A stretch of DNA of 64,000 nucleotides from Ruminococcus sp. (GCA_021201755.1 JAJQEI010000052.1:61149-125148), one strand, 5' to 3'; positions 1-9,356 are shown, counted from the stretch's first letter. Notes: a model not told the origin generated them from the sequence alone. A program made the numbers and translations.

Positions 1-605
1 AAATCCAGTTCCACGCCTGTAGAACAGAGCAGATAGGGATTTGCCGCTAGCATATCGATTGCACCGTTGCCCCACTTCTGATAGGAACGCATAGCATATT
101 TGGATCGAATGTTGTAGACTTGTAAAAACTCCATCAGTCTGCGCAGTGCGAAAATTTGTTTTGCCTCAGCAGTGATGCTTTCACATTTGCGAGGGGATAT
201 GCCACGAATTTCCAACAATCGTGTCGGTTCCTTTTCAATGATCTGTAGCGTTTTATCGCCGAATTGACCGACGATTTTGCGAGCCAATGCAGGACCGATA
301 CCTTTGATTGCACCAGATGCTAAATAACGCTGGATATTTACGGCGTCTGCCGGCAGTTTCCGTTCCCAATATTGTGCTTGGAACTGTGTGCCAAAGCGAG
401 GGTGACTGACATAAACACCATCGAGTGCAAGCTGTTCCCCTTCTTCCGCATTTCCAAGCTCGCCAACTACGGTAATTGGGGTACCGCCTACGTCCAGATC
501 CAGAACTGTGTAGCCGTTTTCCGCATTATAATAGAGGACATTTTCTACTGTTCCCTCGATATGTAGTGATTCCGGTGATTCGATTTGCAAAAAACGTCCC
601 TCCAT
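1..605 (-). CDS. recD2: RecD2-type SF1B DNA helicase, N-terminal part (runs off the window)
   Basis: The reading frame is open from the ATG at 605 to the window edge, giving the first 201 residues. The start of the protein (MEGRFLQIESPESLHIEGTV) and the motif NAENGYTVLDLDV match the N-terminal OB-like domain of RecD2 helicases, followed around residues 98-115 by a helix-hairpin-helix segment (IKGIGPALARKIVGQFG). The Walker A and helicase motifs must lie outside the window. RecD2 is the RecBC-independent RecD relative that unwinds DNA 5'-3' in repair and mismatch processing. A sigma-A type promoter directly upstream (642-670) overlaps the end of the preceding gene, so it is transcribed separately. 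No other in-frame start lies between that promoter and 605. There is no clear Shine-Dalgarno, which is odd. Confidence 0.85.
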   Translation of the reverse strand, partial: MEGRFLQIESPESLHIEGTVENVLYYNAENGYTVLDLDVGGTPITVVGELGNAEEGEQLALDGVYVSHPRFGTQFQAQYWERKLPADAVNIQRYLASGAIKGIGPALARKIVGQFGDKTLQIIEKEPTRLLEIRGISPRKCESITAEAKQIFALRRLMEFLQVYNIRSKYAMRSYQKWGNGAIDMLAANPYLLCSTGVELD

Positions 606-641
606 TTTTATATTTCGACATCTTACAGGGCATCTTCTACT

Positions 642-670
642 ATTATACCTTTTTTTTCGGCAAATTGCAA
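642..670 (-). promoter_or_regulatory. promoter of recD2
   Basis: On the minus strand TTGCAA (665-670) and TATAAT (642-647) are separated by 17 nt. The -10 box overlaps the stop codon of the upstream small membrane protein gene. Confidence 0.7.
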
Positions 671-1014
671 TCATTTTTTTGCGAGTTCTGTATGTTTCCA
701 ATAATTTTTTCGAAATTTGCACCCTGACAATAGAAAAATCCCGTATGTGATTTACAAAATTCCGTACATAGGGGATTCAACTGTCCATTTTTCGTTCTGT
801 CAACGAGCCAGACAGACTCTGCTACAGGATCTGTCAAAAAGAATTGCAACGACAGTGCGGCAAGGATGTCATCGGCGTTTTCGACATGGTCGAGGAATAC
901 CAGTGTTACTATAGGGGGCAGATCTTCTCGCAAGAAGCGTCTGCTGATGCGAAACGCTGCCCACGTACTGGAAATCAGAAAAGTCAAAAGACACAGCCAA
1001 AGAATCCATTCCAT
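643..1014 (-). CDS. small single-pass membrane protein, unknown function
   Basis: I do not recognise this 123-residue protein. The start at 1014 is chosen because a strong AGGAGGTGA lies just upstream; a longer frame exists but has no ribosome site. Residues 3-20 (WILWLCLLTFLISSTWAA) form one membrane segment followed by a basic stretch (RISRRFLRED), so the rest is probably cytoplasmic by the positive-inside rule. The soluble part contains the sequence LVFLDHVENADDILAAL and three cysteines near the C-terminus. It follows the rpsF-ssb-rpsR operon after a terminator-like hairpin and precedes recD2. It could be an auxiliary of neither; position alone does not tell. Confidence 0.6.
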   Translation of the reverse strand: MEWILWLCLLTFLISSTWAAFRISRRFLREDLPPIVTLVFLDHVENADDILAALSLQFFLTDPVAESVWLVDRTKNGQLNPLCTEFCKSHTGFFYCQGANFEKIIGNIQNSQKNDCNLPKKKV

Positions 1015-1063
1015 CTGCGTGTCACCTCCTGCTTTTAGGATATGCGAAATCGGCAAAAGGGGT

Positions 1064-1097
1064 AAAAAAAAGCACTTCAGTATATATCCGAAATGCT
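1064..1097 (-). terminator. terminator after rpsR
   Basis: On the minus strand a 10-bp stem with two G-U pairs (AGCATTTCGG / CTGAAGTGCT) is followed by seven T residues. It ends the rpsF-ssb-rpsR transcript. Confidence 0.75.
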
Positions 1098-1122
1098 TTT
1101 TAGCGAAATTTATTTTGTACAA

Positions 1123-1362
1123 TTAGTCACTGACATAAGGCAATAGTGCAATGTGTCTTGCACGTTTAATGGCAGTTGTCAGTTCACGCTGATGAAATGC
1201 ACAGGTGCCGGTGACTCTGCGAGGCAGAATCTTTGCACGCTCAGTCATACAGCGGCGCAGACGACTGATATTTTTATAGTCAATGCGCTCTACGTGATCT
1301 ACGCAGAACATACAAACCTTTCTTCTCGGTCTTTTGCCTCTTGGAGCTCTTTCTCTTTCCAT
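1123..1362 (-). CDS. rpsR: 30S ribosomal protein S18
   Basis: This 79-residue protein is a full-length S18, a small-subunit platform protein that pairs with S6. The family signature [19 protein letters not shown] at residues 13-31 is clear, with two cysteines (CMFC) typical of S18 forms that can bind zinc. The C-terminal [13 protein letters not shown] is the usual ending. It is the last gene of the rpsF-ssb-rpsR operon and is followed by a terminator hairpin. Confidence 0.97.
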   Translation of the reverse strand: MERERAPRGKRPRRKVCMFCVDHVERIDYKNISRLRRCMTERAKILPRRVTGTCAFHQRELTTAIKRARHIALLPYVSD

Positions 1363-1423
1363 GATAAATCTATCCTCCTATCTACTGAATTCGTATTCGT
1401 TCGACAGTAATCAAAATATTGCA

Positions 1424-1936
1424 TTAAAACGGGACTTCGCCGTCACTCAGAATCTCTTCAAAATCGTCTAGACTACCCAATTGTACGGAGTCGTTTGTCG
1501 GATTTGTTGAAGCTGCCGGCTGCTGATACGAAGGTTGTCCATAGGACTGCTGCGGTTGTGAATTTGTCGGCTGTTGATAAGCTCCTTGATAGCCGCCGTT
1601 TTGTTCTGCCGCACGCTTGGTTTCGCCAAACGAAACATTATCTGCAACAACATCCATACAATAATGTTTCATGCCGTTTTGATCGGTGTAATTATTATTT
1701 TGTAAGCTGCCTTCTACAATAATCATGCTACCCTTGTGGAAATAACGGGTGACAAATTCAGCGGTCTGCCGCCAACATACCACATTGATAAAATCCGCTC
1801 CACGCTCACCGGTTTGTTTATTTGCATATCGATGATCTACTGCAATACTAATCCGACAGGTCGAAACACCGTTCGGCGTTTGCCGCAGCTCTGGATCGGC
1901 GCAAAGCCGTCCCATTAAAATAACTCGATTCAGCAT
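1424..1936 (-). CDS. ssb: single-stranded DNA-binding protein
   Basis: The 170-residue product has the SSB OB-fold in residues 1-105 (MLNRVILMGRLCADPELRQT, then VDHRYANKQTGERGADFINVV), a Gln/Asn/Pro-rich flexible linker (about 115-150) and the acidic tip ending DGEVPF that recruits replication and repair enzymes. It sits between rpsF and rpsR, the standard Firmicutes arrangement, and is expressed from the rpsF promoter. Nothing is unusual. Confidence 0.97.
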   Translation of the reverse strand: MLNRVILMGRLCADPELRQTPNGVSTCRISIAVDHRYANKQTGERGADFINVVCWRQTAEFVTRYFHKGSMIIVEGSLQNNNYTDQNGMKHYCMDVVADNVSFGETKRAAEQNGGYQGAYQQPTNSQPQQSYGQPSYQQPAASTNPTNDSVQLGSLDDFEEILSDGEVPF

Positions 1937-1973
1937 ATCAGCCCCTCCATTTCTGCTTATATTTTCGTATTGC

Positions 1974-2264
1974 TTATCGAACAGTTGTCAAAGAGCGAAG
2001 TACGCCATCGGTGATGTTCAGAACACGTTCGATTTCAGCCGGAACATCCGGTGAAGCAGTGAACGTATAAATTGTGTAATAACCGTCTGGTTCATCGTTG
2101 ATCGGATAAGCCAGCTTCCGCTTGCCCCACTCATTTACTTCTTCCAGAGTGGCAGAAGACGCAATCTTTTCTCGGAATTTTTCAACCAATTCCTTTGCGG
2201 CATCTTCTCCGTTCTTCAGACTAAATACTGTCATCAGTTCATAAGATTCTTGTTTCTTTGCCAT
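1974..2264 (-). CDS. rpsF: 30S ribosomal protein S6
   Basis: The 96-residue protein has the S6 pattern YELMTVFSLKNGEDAAKELVEKF near the start and WGKRKLAYPINDEPDGYYTIYTF in the middle. S6 forms a dimer with S18 on the 30S platform. It is the first gene of the operon with ssb and rpsR. An AAAGGAGGTGTG Shine-Dalgarno precedes the start. The short leader can form a 9-bp hairpin with a four-base loop (2290-2311); S6:S18 is known to autoregulate its own mRNA in many bacteria, but I did not see enough of the consensus to claim that motif here. Confidence 0.96.
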   Translation of the reverse strand: MAKKQESYELMTVFSLKNGEDAAKELVEKFREKIASSATLEEVNEWGKRKLAYPINDEPDGYYTIYTFTASPDVPAEIERVLNITDGVLRSLTTVR

Positions 2265-2326
2265 TCTAACACACCTCCTTTTGGATTTCGCCCGCAGAAT
2301 CTTCTACGAGCAAGGATAACGATTTC

Positions 2327-2355
2327 ATTATATCAAATTCAAAATGAAAAGTCAA
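2327..2355 (-). promoter_or_regulatory. promoter of rpsF-ssb-rpsR
   Basis: Minus-strand TTGACT (2350-2355) and a perfect TATAAT (2327-2332) with a 17-nt spacer. A hairpin at 2290-2311 lies in the short leader that follows. Confidence 0.85.
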
Positions 2356-2412
2356 GCGTTTTTTGAAATTTTTTTCAGTTTTTGTGTTTGGCTGTATATT
2401 TTACAGATCTCG

Positions 2413-2421
2413 TGGTATACT
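2413..2421 (+). promoter_or_regulatory. extended -10 promoter of the Gln/Asn-rich mini-protein
   Basis: TGGTATACT reads as an extended -10 element (TGnTATACT). No good -35 is visible at 17 nt, which extended -10 promoters tolerate. It is back to back with the rpsF promoter and would start transcription just before the two leader hairpins at 2428-2452 and 2484-2524. Confidence 0.45.
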
Positions 2422-2427
2422 ACCATC

Positions 2428-2524
2428 GGCGGCGAAACAAACGCTTGCCGCCACTGTACCCGATAAATAGTATGCTGTCTTGACCGCACGCAAAGCAGCT
2501 TTATGGTACAGGCGCAGCGTGCGG
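2428..2524 (+). promoter_or_regulatory. structured mRNA leader with two hairpins
   Basis: Two perfect stems occur before the ribosome site: GGCGGC (2428-2433) with GCCGCC (2447-2452), and CCGCACGC (2484-2491) with GCGTGCGG (2517-2524). The second ends six bases before the GGAG of the next gene. I recognise no riboswitch class; a cis-regulatory or stability role is inference. Confidence 0.45.
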
Positions 2525-2541
2525 AGAAATGGAGACTTAAG

Positions 2542-2718
2542 ATGTCCAATCAAAACAACCAGCAAAATAGTAGTCAGCAAAACAAGCAGCAGCAGAGCAG
2601 TCAGAACCGTCAGTCTCAGCAGGAACAGCAGAAAAAGCAGCAGAACAGCCAGAACAGTAATCATCAGTCTTATGGAGATGGTGATGGTGATGGTGACGGC
2701 TGTGGCTGCGATCGATAA
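2542..2718 (+). CDS. Gln/Asn/Ser-rich mini-protein with Asp-Gly and Cys-Gly-Cys tail, unknown function
   Basis: I do not recognise this 58-residue protein. It begins MSNQNNQQNSSQQNKQQQSS and is almost entirely Gln, Asn, Ser and Lys up to residue 43, then ends YGDGDGDGDGCGCDR. It has no membrane segment or signal peptide, so it should be cytosolic and disordered. The start at 2542 is preferred over an ATG at 2503 because GGAGA lies six bases upstream and the low-complexity sequence begins there. The gene has its own extended -10 promoter, structured leader and a strong terminator (2754-2802), which supports that it is real despite low complexity. Composition recalls gamma-type small acid-soluble spore proteins and the next gene is spoIIR, but no SASP motif is visible, so that link is only a thought. 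The Asp-Gly run and two cysteines could bind metal. Confidence 0.6.
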   Translation: MSNQNNQQNSSQQNKQQQSSQNRQSQQEQQKKQQNSQNSNHQSYGDGDGDGDGCGCDR

Positions 2719-2753
2719 CCGATAACGGAATCGACAAAGTGGTATAGTGAAAG

Positions 2754-2802
2754 GATGCGCCCATTTTCTGAAATATCAGGAGCAAGGGCGTATCTTTTTT
2801 TT
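2754..2802 (+). terminator. terminator of the Gln/Asn-rich gene
   Basis: A 9-bp stem (GATGCGCCC at 2754-2762 with GGGCGTATC at 2786-2794, one G-U pair) is followed immediately by eight T residues. Confidence 0.8.
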
Positions 2803-2848
2803 GTATAATTTTCCGAACGTTGTCCATACTCTCCTTGAGGTGAGAGAC

Positions 2849-3454
2849 ATGAAAAAATTGGAAATGGCAATGCTGATTGGTTTTACCGGAGCAGTTTGTT
2901 GTGCAACGCTAAGTCAAACAGCGAATAGCTTGCAGCAGCTGGAGAGCAGCGTTTTACGACTGCACATTTTGGCGAATTCCGATAGCATTGATGACCAGGC
3001 GTTAAAACTGAAGGTGCGAGACGGTGTTTTAGCATACACTTCGGGACTGCTAGATGGTACGGAAATGGATCTGGATGATGTGGAGTGCATGGTTTCGGCA
3101 CACCTTACCGACCTAGAGGAGGTTGCGCAAGACATAGTAGAGGCGTGTGGGTATGATTATCCCGTGACAGTGGAGTTGACAGAAATGGCGTTTGAAGATC
3201 GAACATATGAAGACCTAGTCATGCCAGCCGGAACGTACGACACGTTGCGCATTGCCATTGGGTCGGCACAGGGGCAGAATTGGTGGTGTGTCATGTATCC
3301 GGCACTATGTCTCCCCAGTGCTGCGGATGTGACAGTAGACGATGAAACAGAAAGTACTGTTTTTTCGAAAGAAGAGCGAGATATGCTAGAGCATCACGAA
3401 AAATATGTGATTCGGTTAAAATGTGTCGAGTGGCTGGAGTCGATATTTTCATAA
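2849..3454 (+). CDS. spoIIR: stage II sporulation protein R
   Basis: The 201-residue protein matches SpoIIR, the forespore-secreted signal that triggers SpoIIGA to process pro-sigma-E in the mother cell. Residues 1-22 form a signal/anchor (MKKLEMAMLIGFTGAVCCAT). The family hallmark LRLHILANSDSIDDQALKLKVRDGVL follows at about 36-61, and NWWCVMYPALCLP at about 147-159. The start at 2849 is preferred because GAGGTGAG lies upstream; an earlier in-frame ATG lacks one. A TATAAT at 2804-2809 has no matching -35; in other spore formers spoIIR is made by sigma-F, which I could not confirm here. Its presence indicates at least a sporulation ancestry. Confidence 0.93.
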   Translation: MKKLEMAMLIGFTGAVCCATLSQTANSLQQLESSVLRLHILANSDSIDDQALKLKVRDGVLAYTSGLLDGTEMDLDDVECMVSAHLTDLEEVAQDIVEACGYDYPVTVELTEMAFEDRTYEDLVMPAGTYDTLRIAIGSAQGQNWWCVMYPALCLPSAADVTVDDETESTVFSKEERDMLEHHEKYVIRLKCVEWLESIFS

Positions 3455-3466
3455 AGGACATAAAGA

Positions 3467-3499
3467 AAAGCTGTTTGTTTTTGGACAAACAGCTTTTTT
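3467..3499 (+). terminator. terminator after spoIIR
   Basis: A 12-13 bp stem (AAAGCTGTTTGT with ACAAACAGCTTT) with a six-base loop and a T run. It sits between convergent spoIIR and groL. Confidence 0.9.
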
Positions 3500-3536
3500 A
3501 CTGAAGAATTACAGGTAATTTCAGTGAATTGTCAGA

Positions 3537-5171
<1,635 letters not shown>

Positions 5172-5235
5172 TCAAAAAACTCCTTTTTATCATGTTCAAT
5201 GGAAAATTGAAATCAGATGTACATCATCTGATGTG

Positions 5236-5529
5236 TTACTGCGCAATGCCGAAGATTTCGCTTTCATAAACCAGCGTCAGTTCTTCGCCGTCTAGCTTAA
5301 TCATTTGACCTGCACTCTGTGGCAGCAAAACAATATCGCCAACCTTTACTTGCATTGGGATAACCTCGCCGTGCGGTGAGAGCTTTCCGTCACCAACAGC
5401 GACAATCTCGCCCTTCACCGGAACGCCTGCCGGATTCTTCGTGGAGAAAACAATGCCGCTTGCGGTCTTTTCTTCTTGTTCTTTCAGAACCTTTATCAAT
5501 ACTCTGTCTGCCAATGGTTTCATTGCCAT
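5236..5529 (-). CDS. groES: 10 kDa co-chaperonin GroES
   Basis: The 97-residue product begins MAMKPLADRVLIKVLKEQEE and has the mobile-loop region TASGIVFSTKNPAGVPVKGE and the C-terminal strand VYESEIFGIAQ. It caps the GroEL ring. The start at 5529 follows CAGGAGGAA; longer frames toward 5590 have no ribosome site. It is the first gene of the groES-groL operon. Confidence 0.97.
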   Translation of the reverse strand: MAMKPLADRVLIKVLKEQEEKTASGIVFSTKNPAGVPVKGEIVAVGDGKLSPHGEVIPMQVKVGDIVLLPQSAGQMIKLDGEELTLVYESEIFGIAQ

Positions 5530-5606
5530 AATCAATTCCTCCTGTTTCCGTTTTTGAATACAAGGCAGTGCCAATTGCATTCATTATCACTTAAAGCTAA
5601 AAGCTA

Positions 5607-5633
5607 TTAGCACTCTTGTCCCTTGAGTGCTAA
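5607..5633. promoter_or_regulatory. CIRCE operator (HrcA binding site)
   Basis: A perfect inverted repeat TTAGCACTC-N9-GAGTGCTAA lies just downstream of the groES -10 box. CIRCE is bound by the repressor HrcA; the hrcA gene is not in this window. Confidence 0.97.
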
Positions 5634-5637
5634 TACT

Positions 5638-5665
5638 ATTTTACCAGCTTTTCAAAAAAAATCAA
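5638..5665 (-). promoter_or_regulatory. promoter of groESL
   Basis: Minus-strand TTGATT (5660-5665), 16-nt spacer, TAAAAT (5638-5643). The CIRCE begins at about the expected transcription start. Confidence 0.75.
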
Positions 5666-6013
5666 GTCCTTTTCTGCAATTTTTTTCAAATTTGGATAGA
5701 TGTATAAAATATTGAAGAAAGATAAATGAGAAGATATGCAATTTGACGAATGAAATAAAATGAATTTTTCTTAAATTTCTTGGATAAAACGTAGCCACTT
5801 TCGAAAAATAGTCATTATTTAAAGAAGTCAAAATTGCAAAATTTTCACATTTTACAATTCAGACATAAATATTACATAAAAAAAACACGCATTGACCACA
5901 TAGATATAGTATAATAAAATAGGTTCTTTGAATCTGTCTTTTTTCTTGTCATATTATCGTTTTGCTGTATTTACGGGGGACAAATGACAGAGTGACAGAA
6001 AAAGGTGGTTTTG
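5666..6013. other. AT-rich gene-free stretch with a plus-strand promoter
   Basis: About 350 bases of AT-rich sequence without a convincing gene. It holds a plus-strand promoter candidate, TTGACC (5892-5897) and TAAAAT (5915-5920) with a 17-nt spacer; an overlapping TATAAT at 5910-5915 is too close to the -35. The transcript would have a leader of about 200 nt before the response regulator. Confidence 0.6.
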
Positions 6014-6106
6014 ATGGACGGCGATACTTTGATGTACCGTAATTCGTATAAGAATCAAATATTTGTTTCAAGTGATATAGCTTGCCTGTACAAGCTTTTG
6101 TCATGA
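6014..6106 (+). CDS. possible 30-residue leader peptide
   Basis: A short open frame starts MDGDTLMYRNSYKNQIF and ends CLYKLLS, preceded by AAAGGTGG seven bases before the ATG. It lies within the leader of the response regulator mRNA and ends 29 bases before it. I recognise no family. It may be a chance frame; the ribosome site is what makes it worth listing. Confidence 0.3.
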   Translation: MDGDTLMYRNSYKNQIFVSSDIACLYKLLS

Positions 6107-6135
6107 AAAACAAATATGGAAAGGCGTGAATTGTT

Positions 6136-6834
6136 ATGGCATTTGAAAAAGTATTGGTAGTCGATGATGACCCGAATATCTGTGATATGCTGCGAATGCA
6201 TCTGGAAAACGAAGGGTATAGCGTTATTTTATCCTATGATGGTGATGAAGCACTGGTGAAGTTCAATGCGCTGAAGCCGGATATTATCTTACTGGATGTA
6301 ATGCTTCCGACACAGGACGGATGGCAGGTTTGTCGGGAAATCCGAAAGAAATCGAGTATACCAATTATTATGATTACTGCGAAGGGGGATACCTTTGATA
6401 AGGTATTGGGATTAGAATTGGGTGCTGACGACTATGTGGTAAAACCGATTGATGTGAAAGAAATCTTAGCACGAATGAAAGCGATTGCACGCAGAGTTGG
6501 CACCGCACAGGAGGAGTCCGAAGTCAAGGAAGTCCGTTATGAGAACATGACTGTGAATATGACACGTTATGAGCTTCGTGTTTATGGCAGGGTTGTGGAT
6601 ACACCGCCGAAAGAGCTGGAGCTGCTCTTTTATTTAGCATCGAATCCGAATCGTGTTTATACGAGAGACCAACTTTTGGATGAGGTTTGGGGTTTTGAGT
6701 ATTATGGCGATTCTCGGACGATTGACGTACATATTAAGCGGCTGCGGGAAAAGCTGGAGGGCGTTTCGGACAAGTGGTCATTGCGTACCGTTTGGGGCGT
6801 TGGCTATAAGTTCGAATCGGACGAAGCAGACTAA
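6136..6834 (+). CDS. OmpR/PhoB-family response regulator
   Basis: The 232-residue protein has a receiver domain (1-120) with the acidic pocket VVDDD (8-12), phospho-acceptor Asp54 in IILLDVMLP, Thr81 and Lys103 in VVKPID. The C-terminal winged helix (about 135-228) has the family pattern PPKELELLFYLASNPNRVYTRDQLLDEVWG and RTIDVHIKRLREKL. It is a DNA-binding transcription factor paired with the kinase encoded three bases downstream. Target genes are unknown; the adjacent htrA suggests envelope or protein-quality control, but that is inference. Confidence 0.92.
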   Translation: MAFEKVLVVDDDPNICDMLRMHLENEGYSVILSYDGDEALVKFNALKPDIILLDVMLPTQDGWQVCREIRKKSSIPIIMITAKGDTFDKVLGLELGADDYVVKPIDVKEILARMKAIARRVGTAQEESEVKEVRYENMTVNMTRYELRVYGRVVDTPPKELELLFYLASNPNRVYTRDQLLDEVWGFEYYGDSRTIDVHIKRLREKLEGVSDKWSLRTVWGVGYKFESDEAD

Positions 6835-6837
6835 GCC

Positions 6838-7689
6838 GTGGCAGTTCCAGAAGAATTTCTCTCTGCACTGCGCCAGGCACTGTCCGACTTTGATGCAGAA
6901 TCGACAATATCTACGACACTGGATCCGTCTCTTTATGTTGGAACGCAGTGGGAAGAATTGTCAGGGCTGCTCTCTGCACTGCTTCAGAAAACGGCACAGA
7001 CACAGGAAAATAACTGTCAGTTTTTGTCGAATGTCTCCCACGAGCTGCGGACGCCAATTACGGTAATTTCCGGCTATGTGGAGGGCATTTTAGATGGTGC
7101 TGTCCCCAAATCACGTCAGACCGAAATTTTGTCTATGGTGGATCAAGAACTGAAGCGCATGAATCAGATGATTACTGCAATGCTAAACTTATCAAGGTTG
7201 GAAGCGGGAACGCTGCAGCTTCATCGCAGCTGGCTGACGTGGAATGATTTGGCGTTTCGGACACTGCTCCTTTTTCAGAGCCGCCTAGAAAAACGACAAA
7301 TTGCCATAGAAGGACTGGATGACCTTACCGTACAAATTTATGCCGATGCTGACTTGATGGGACAGGTGATGTTCAATTTAATTGAAAATGCGGTGAAATT
7401 TGTCAATACAAATGGAACGATTACCTTTCATTTTTCAGAGACTGATACCACATGGTGTATGACCTTGTGCAATACGGGCAGCGATATTTCCGTGGAGGAA
7501 CAGGAAAAACTTTTTGAACGGTTTTATCAATCTTTCGATACCGCACCACAAAATCAAGTGGGAATCAGTCTCGGATTAGGATTGAATTTGGTGTATCGGC
7601 TTGTACAGCTGCATGACGGGCAGGTTGTAGCACGCAGTCCGAAAGCACAAGAGACGGAATTTGAAATTCGTCTGCCGAAAATGTGTTAG
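6838..7689 (+). CDS. soluble sensor histidine kinase without membrane segments
   Basis: The 283-residue kinase begins at a GTG three bases after the regulator stop codon, so translation is probably coupled. The H box NVSHELRTPITVISGY carries the phospho-acceptor His68; the N box is NLIENAVKF (180-188) and the G2 box SLGLGLNLV (244-252). The G1 region reads LCNTGSDI, with Asn in place of the usual Asp, a variant seen in other clostridial kinases. The roughly 55 residues before the H box contain no hydrophobic segment and no PAS or HAMP domain. It must therefore sense something in the cytoplasm or through a partner. An upstream extension is impossible because the regulator gene abuts it. Confidence 0.88.
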   Translation: MAVPEEFLSALRQALSDFDAESTISTTLDPSLYVGTQWEELSGLLSALLQKTAQTQENNCQFLSNVSHELRTPITVISGYVEGILDGAVPKSRQTEILSMVDQELKRMNQMITAMLNLSRLEAGTLQLHRSWLTWNDLAFRTLLLFQSRLEKRQIAIEGLDDLTVQIYADADLMGQVMFNLIENAVKFVNTNGTITFHFSETDTTWCMTLCNTGSDISVEEQEKLFERFYQSFDTAPQNQVGISLGLGLNLVYRLVQLHDGQVVARSPKAQETEFEIRLPKMC

Positions 7690-7709
7690 CATATACCAAA
7701 AAGGAGCGA

Positions 7710-9356
7710 ATGCTATCGATGGACAATATAAAACCAGAATCGGAAACAAGCGAGACGAGAGAAAACCCACCTGTTTCAGAAGAATCGGCGGAACAAAAGG
7801 CTGCACCGATATCGGAAGCAATGTCACAAGTGCCGCCTCCACAGGCAACGCCTATGCCTGATCAGGCTGTGTCCACACCACCTACTCCTAAGCCGCCGCA
7901 AAATCCCTATAGAAGACCAAATCTGAATTCACATACAAACTACGGTTATGGCAACAGCTATTATAATGGGTATTATGGCGGAAATGGTGCAATCCCACCG
8001 CCAAATCCAAATGCAGGATATGCAGAATATTGGCGAAATGGACAAAACTCTGGGAGCAATCATTCCACCTATGGCGGAAACTGGTATCAAAACAGTACAC
8101 CGCAATATCAAAATTGGAATGCGCCTTCGCAGATGCCGCCGGCATCGGACACACAGGGAAAAAATCAGGACAAGCGAGACAGGCGATTAACCCGTTGGTT
8201 AAAAATTGCGTCTTGTCTTGTTGCACTATTGCTGCTCTATTGTATTGGCAGCGATATTGTGGCGTATCGTACTGGCAACTATAGCACAAATGGAACTGCT
8301 GTTGTTGCTACTGGCACAACAAATGTTGTGATTCAACAGCAGAGTAAGCCGGACTTAGATACGACAGAGACCGGCGTAAACGAAGATGGTACATATACGG
8401 TCGAGGGTGTGGCTGCGGCGGTACGACCATCGATTGTAGAAATCTATACCTATGCCGACGAGGATTATACATTAGTTGATGGTACCGGCTCTGGAATTAT
8501 TATTTCTGAAGACGGTTATATTATCACCAATGCGCACGTTATTACGGACGGATTACCTTTTTCTGTGGTTACTAGTGATGAGACAGAATACCGTGCACAG
8601 GTGATCGGCAGCGATAGCAAGACTGATTTGGCTGTAATAAAGATTGATGCTACTGATTTGACTGCTGCGACGTTGGGTGATTCTGACGAGGTGATATTGG
8701 GCGAAGCCGTTGTGGCGATTGGTAATCCCGCCGGACTTTCCGGCTCGGTGACGAACGGAATTGTCTCCGGCTTGAACCGACAAATTCGTTCCGATTCTAC
8801 CGGATTTGACATGAACTGTATCCAGACCAATGCGGCAATTAGCCCGGGAAATTCCGGCGGTGCGTTGGTGAATATGTACGGTCAGGTGATTGGCATTACT
8901 TCATCGAAGTATGTCAGCTCCAGCTATGAGGGTCTTGGCTTTGCCATTACGATTAACGAAGTGATTCCCATTGTGGAGGATCTTATTTCCAATGGATATG
9001 TAGAGGGACGTGTGCGTGTTGGCATTACTTTCATTTCGCTGGAATCCGATGAAGTGCAGCTTGCCTTTGCAGAAGAATTAGAAATGGAAGATATACCGGA
9101 ATCCTTAAATGGAATCTGGATCACCGAAATCGCAGCGGACTGTGACATTTCGAACACCGAATTGGCGGAGAACGATGTGATTATCGAGGTGAATGGACAG
9201 AGCGTATCGACTTATGATGAAGTTATGGCGGCGATTGATGGACAGGTTGCAGGCGACAGTGTAGAAGCGGTTTGTCGGCGATATAATCAGGACGGCAGCT
9301 ATGAGACGTTCAAAATTACTTTTGCATTGATGGAGGATACATCAGGAAATTATTGA
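7710..9356 (+). CDS. membrane-anchored HtrA/DegP-type serine protease
   Basis: The product of about 548 residues has three parts. Residues 1-160 are a cytoplasmic Pro/Asn/Gln/Gly/Tyr-rich low-complexity region (for example YGYGNSYYNGYYGGNG). One membrane segment follows at about 163-181. The extracytoplasmic part holds a trypsin-like domain with catalytic His276 (TNAHVITDG), Asp306 (SKTDLAVIKID) and Ser382 (GNSGGALV), then one PDZ domain (about 425-530). This is the HtrA architecture for degrading misfolded exported proteins. The start could be 7710 (three bases after AGGAG) or 7719 (twelve after). It follows the two-component pair after 20 bases, and a terminator ends the unit. Confidence 0.92.
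   Translation: MLSMDNIKPESETSETRENPPVSEESAEQKAAPISEAMSQVPPPQATPMPDQAVSTPPTPKPPQNPYRRPNLNSHTNYGYGNSYYNGYYGGNGAIPPPNPNAGYAEYWRNGQNSGSNHSTYGGNWYQNSTPQYQNWNAPSQMPPASDTQGKNQDKRDRRLTRWLKIASCLVALLLLYCIGSDIVAYRTGNYSTNGTAVVATGTTNVVIQQQSKPDLDTTETGVNEDGTYTVEGVAAAVRPSIVEIYTYADEDYTLVDGTGSGIIISEDGYIITNAHVITDGLPFSVVTSDETEYRAQVIGSDSKTDLAVIKIDATDLTAATLGDSDEVILGEAVVAIGNPAGLSGSVTNGIVSGLNRQIRSDSTGFDMNCIQTNAAISPGNSGGALVNMYGQVIGITSSKYVSSSYEGLGFAITINEVIPIVEDLISNGYVEGRVRVGITFISLESDEVQLAFAEELEMEDIPESLNGIWITEIAADCDISNTELAENDVIIEVNGQSVSTYDEVMAAIDGQVAGDSVEAVCRRYNQDGSYETFKITFALMEDTSGNY

Noticed and set aside
2401..2664. Minus-strand Leu-rich hydrophobic frame over the Gln-rich gene
   Set aside because: It is the mirror image of CAG/CAA repeats; the plus strand has the ribosome site, promoter and terminator.
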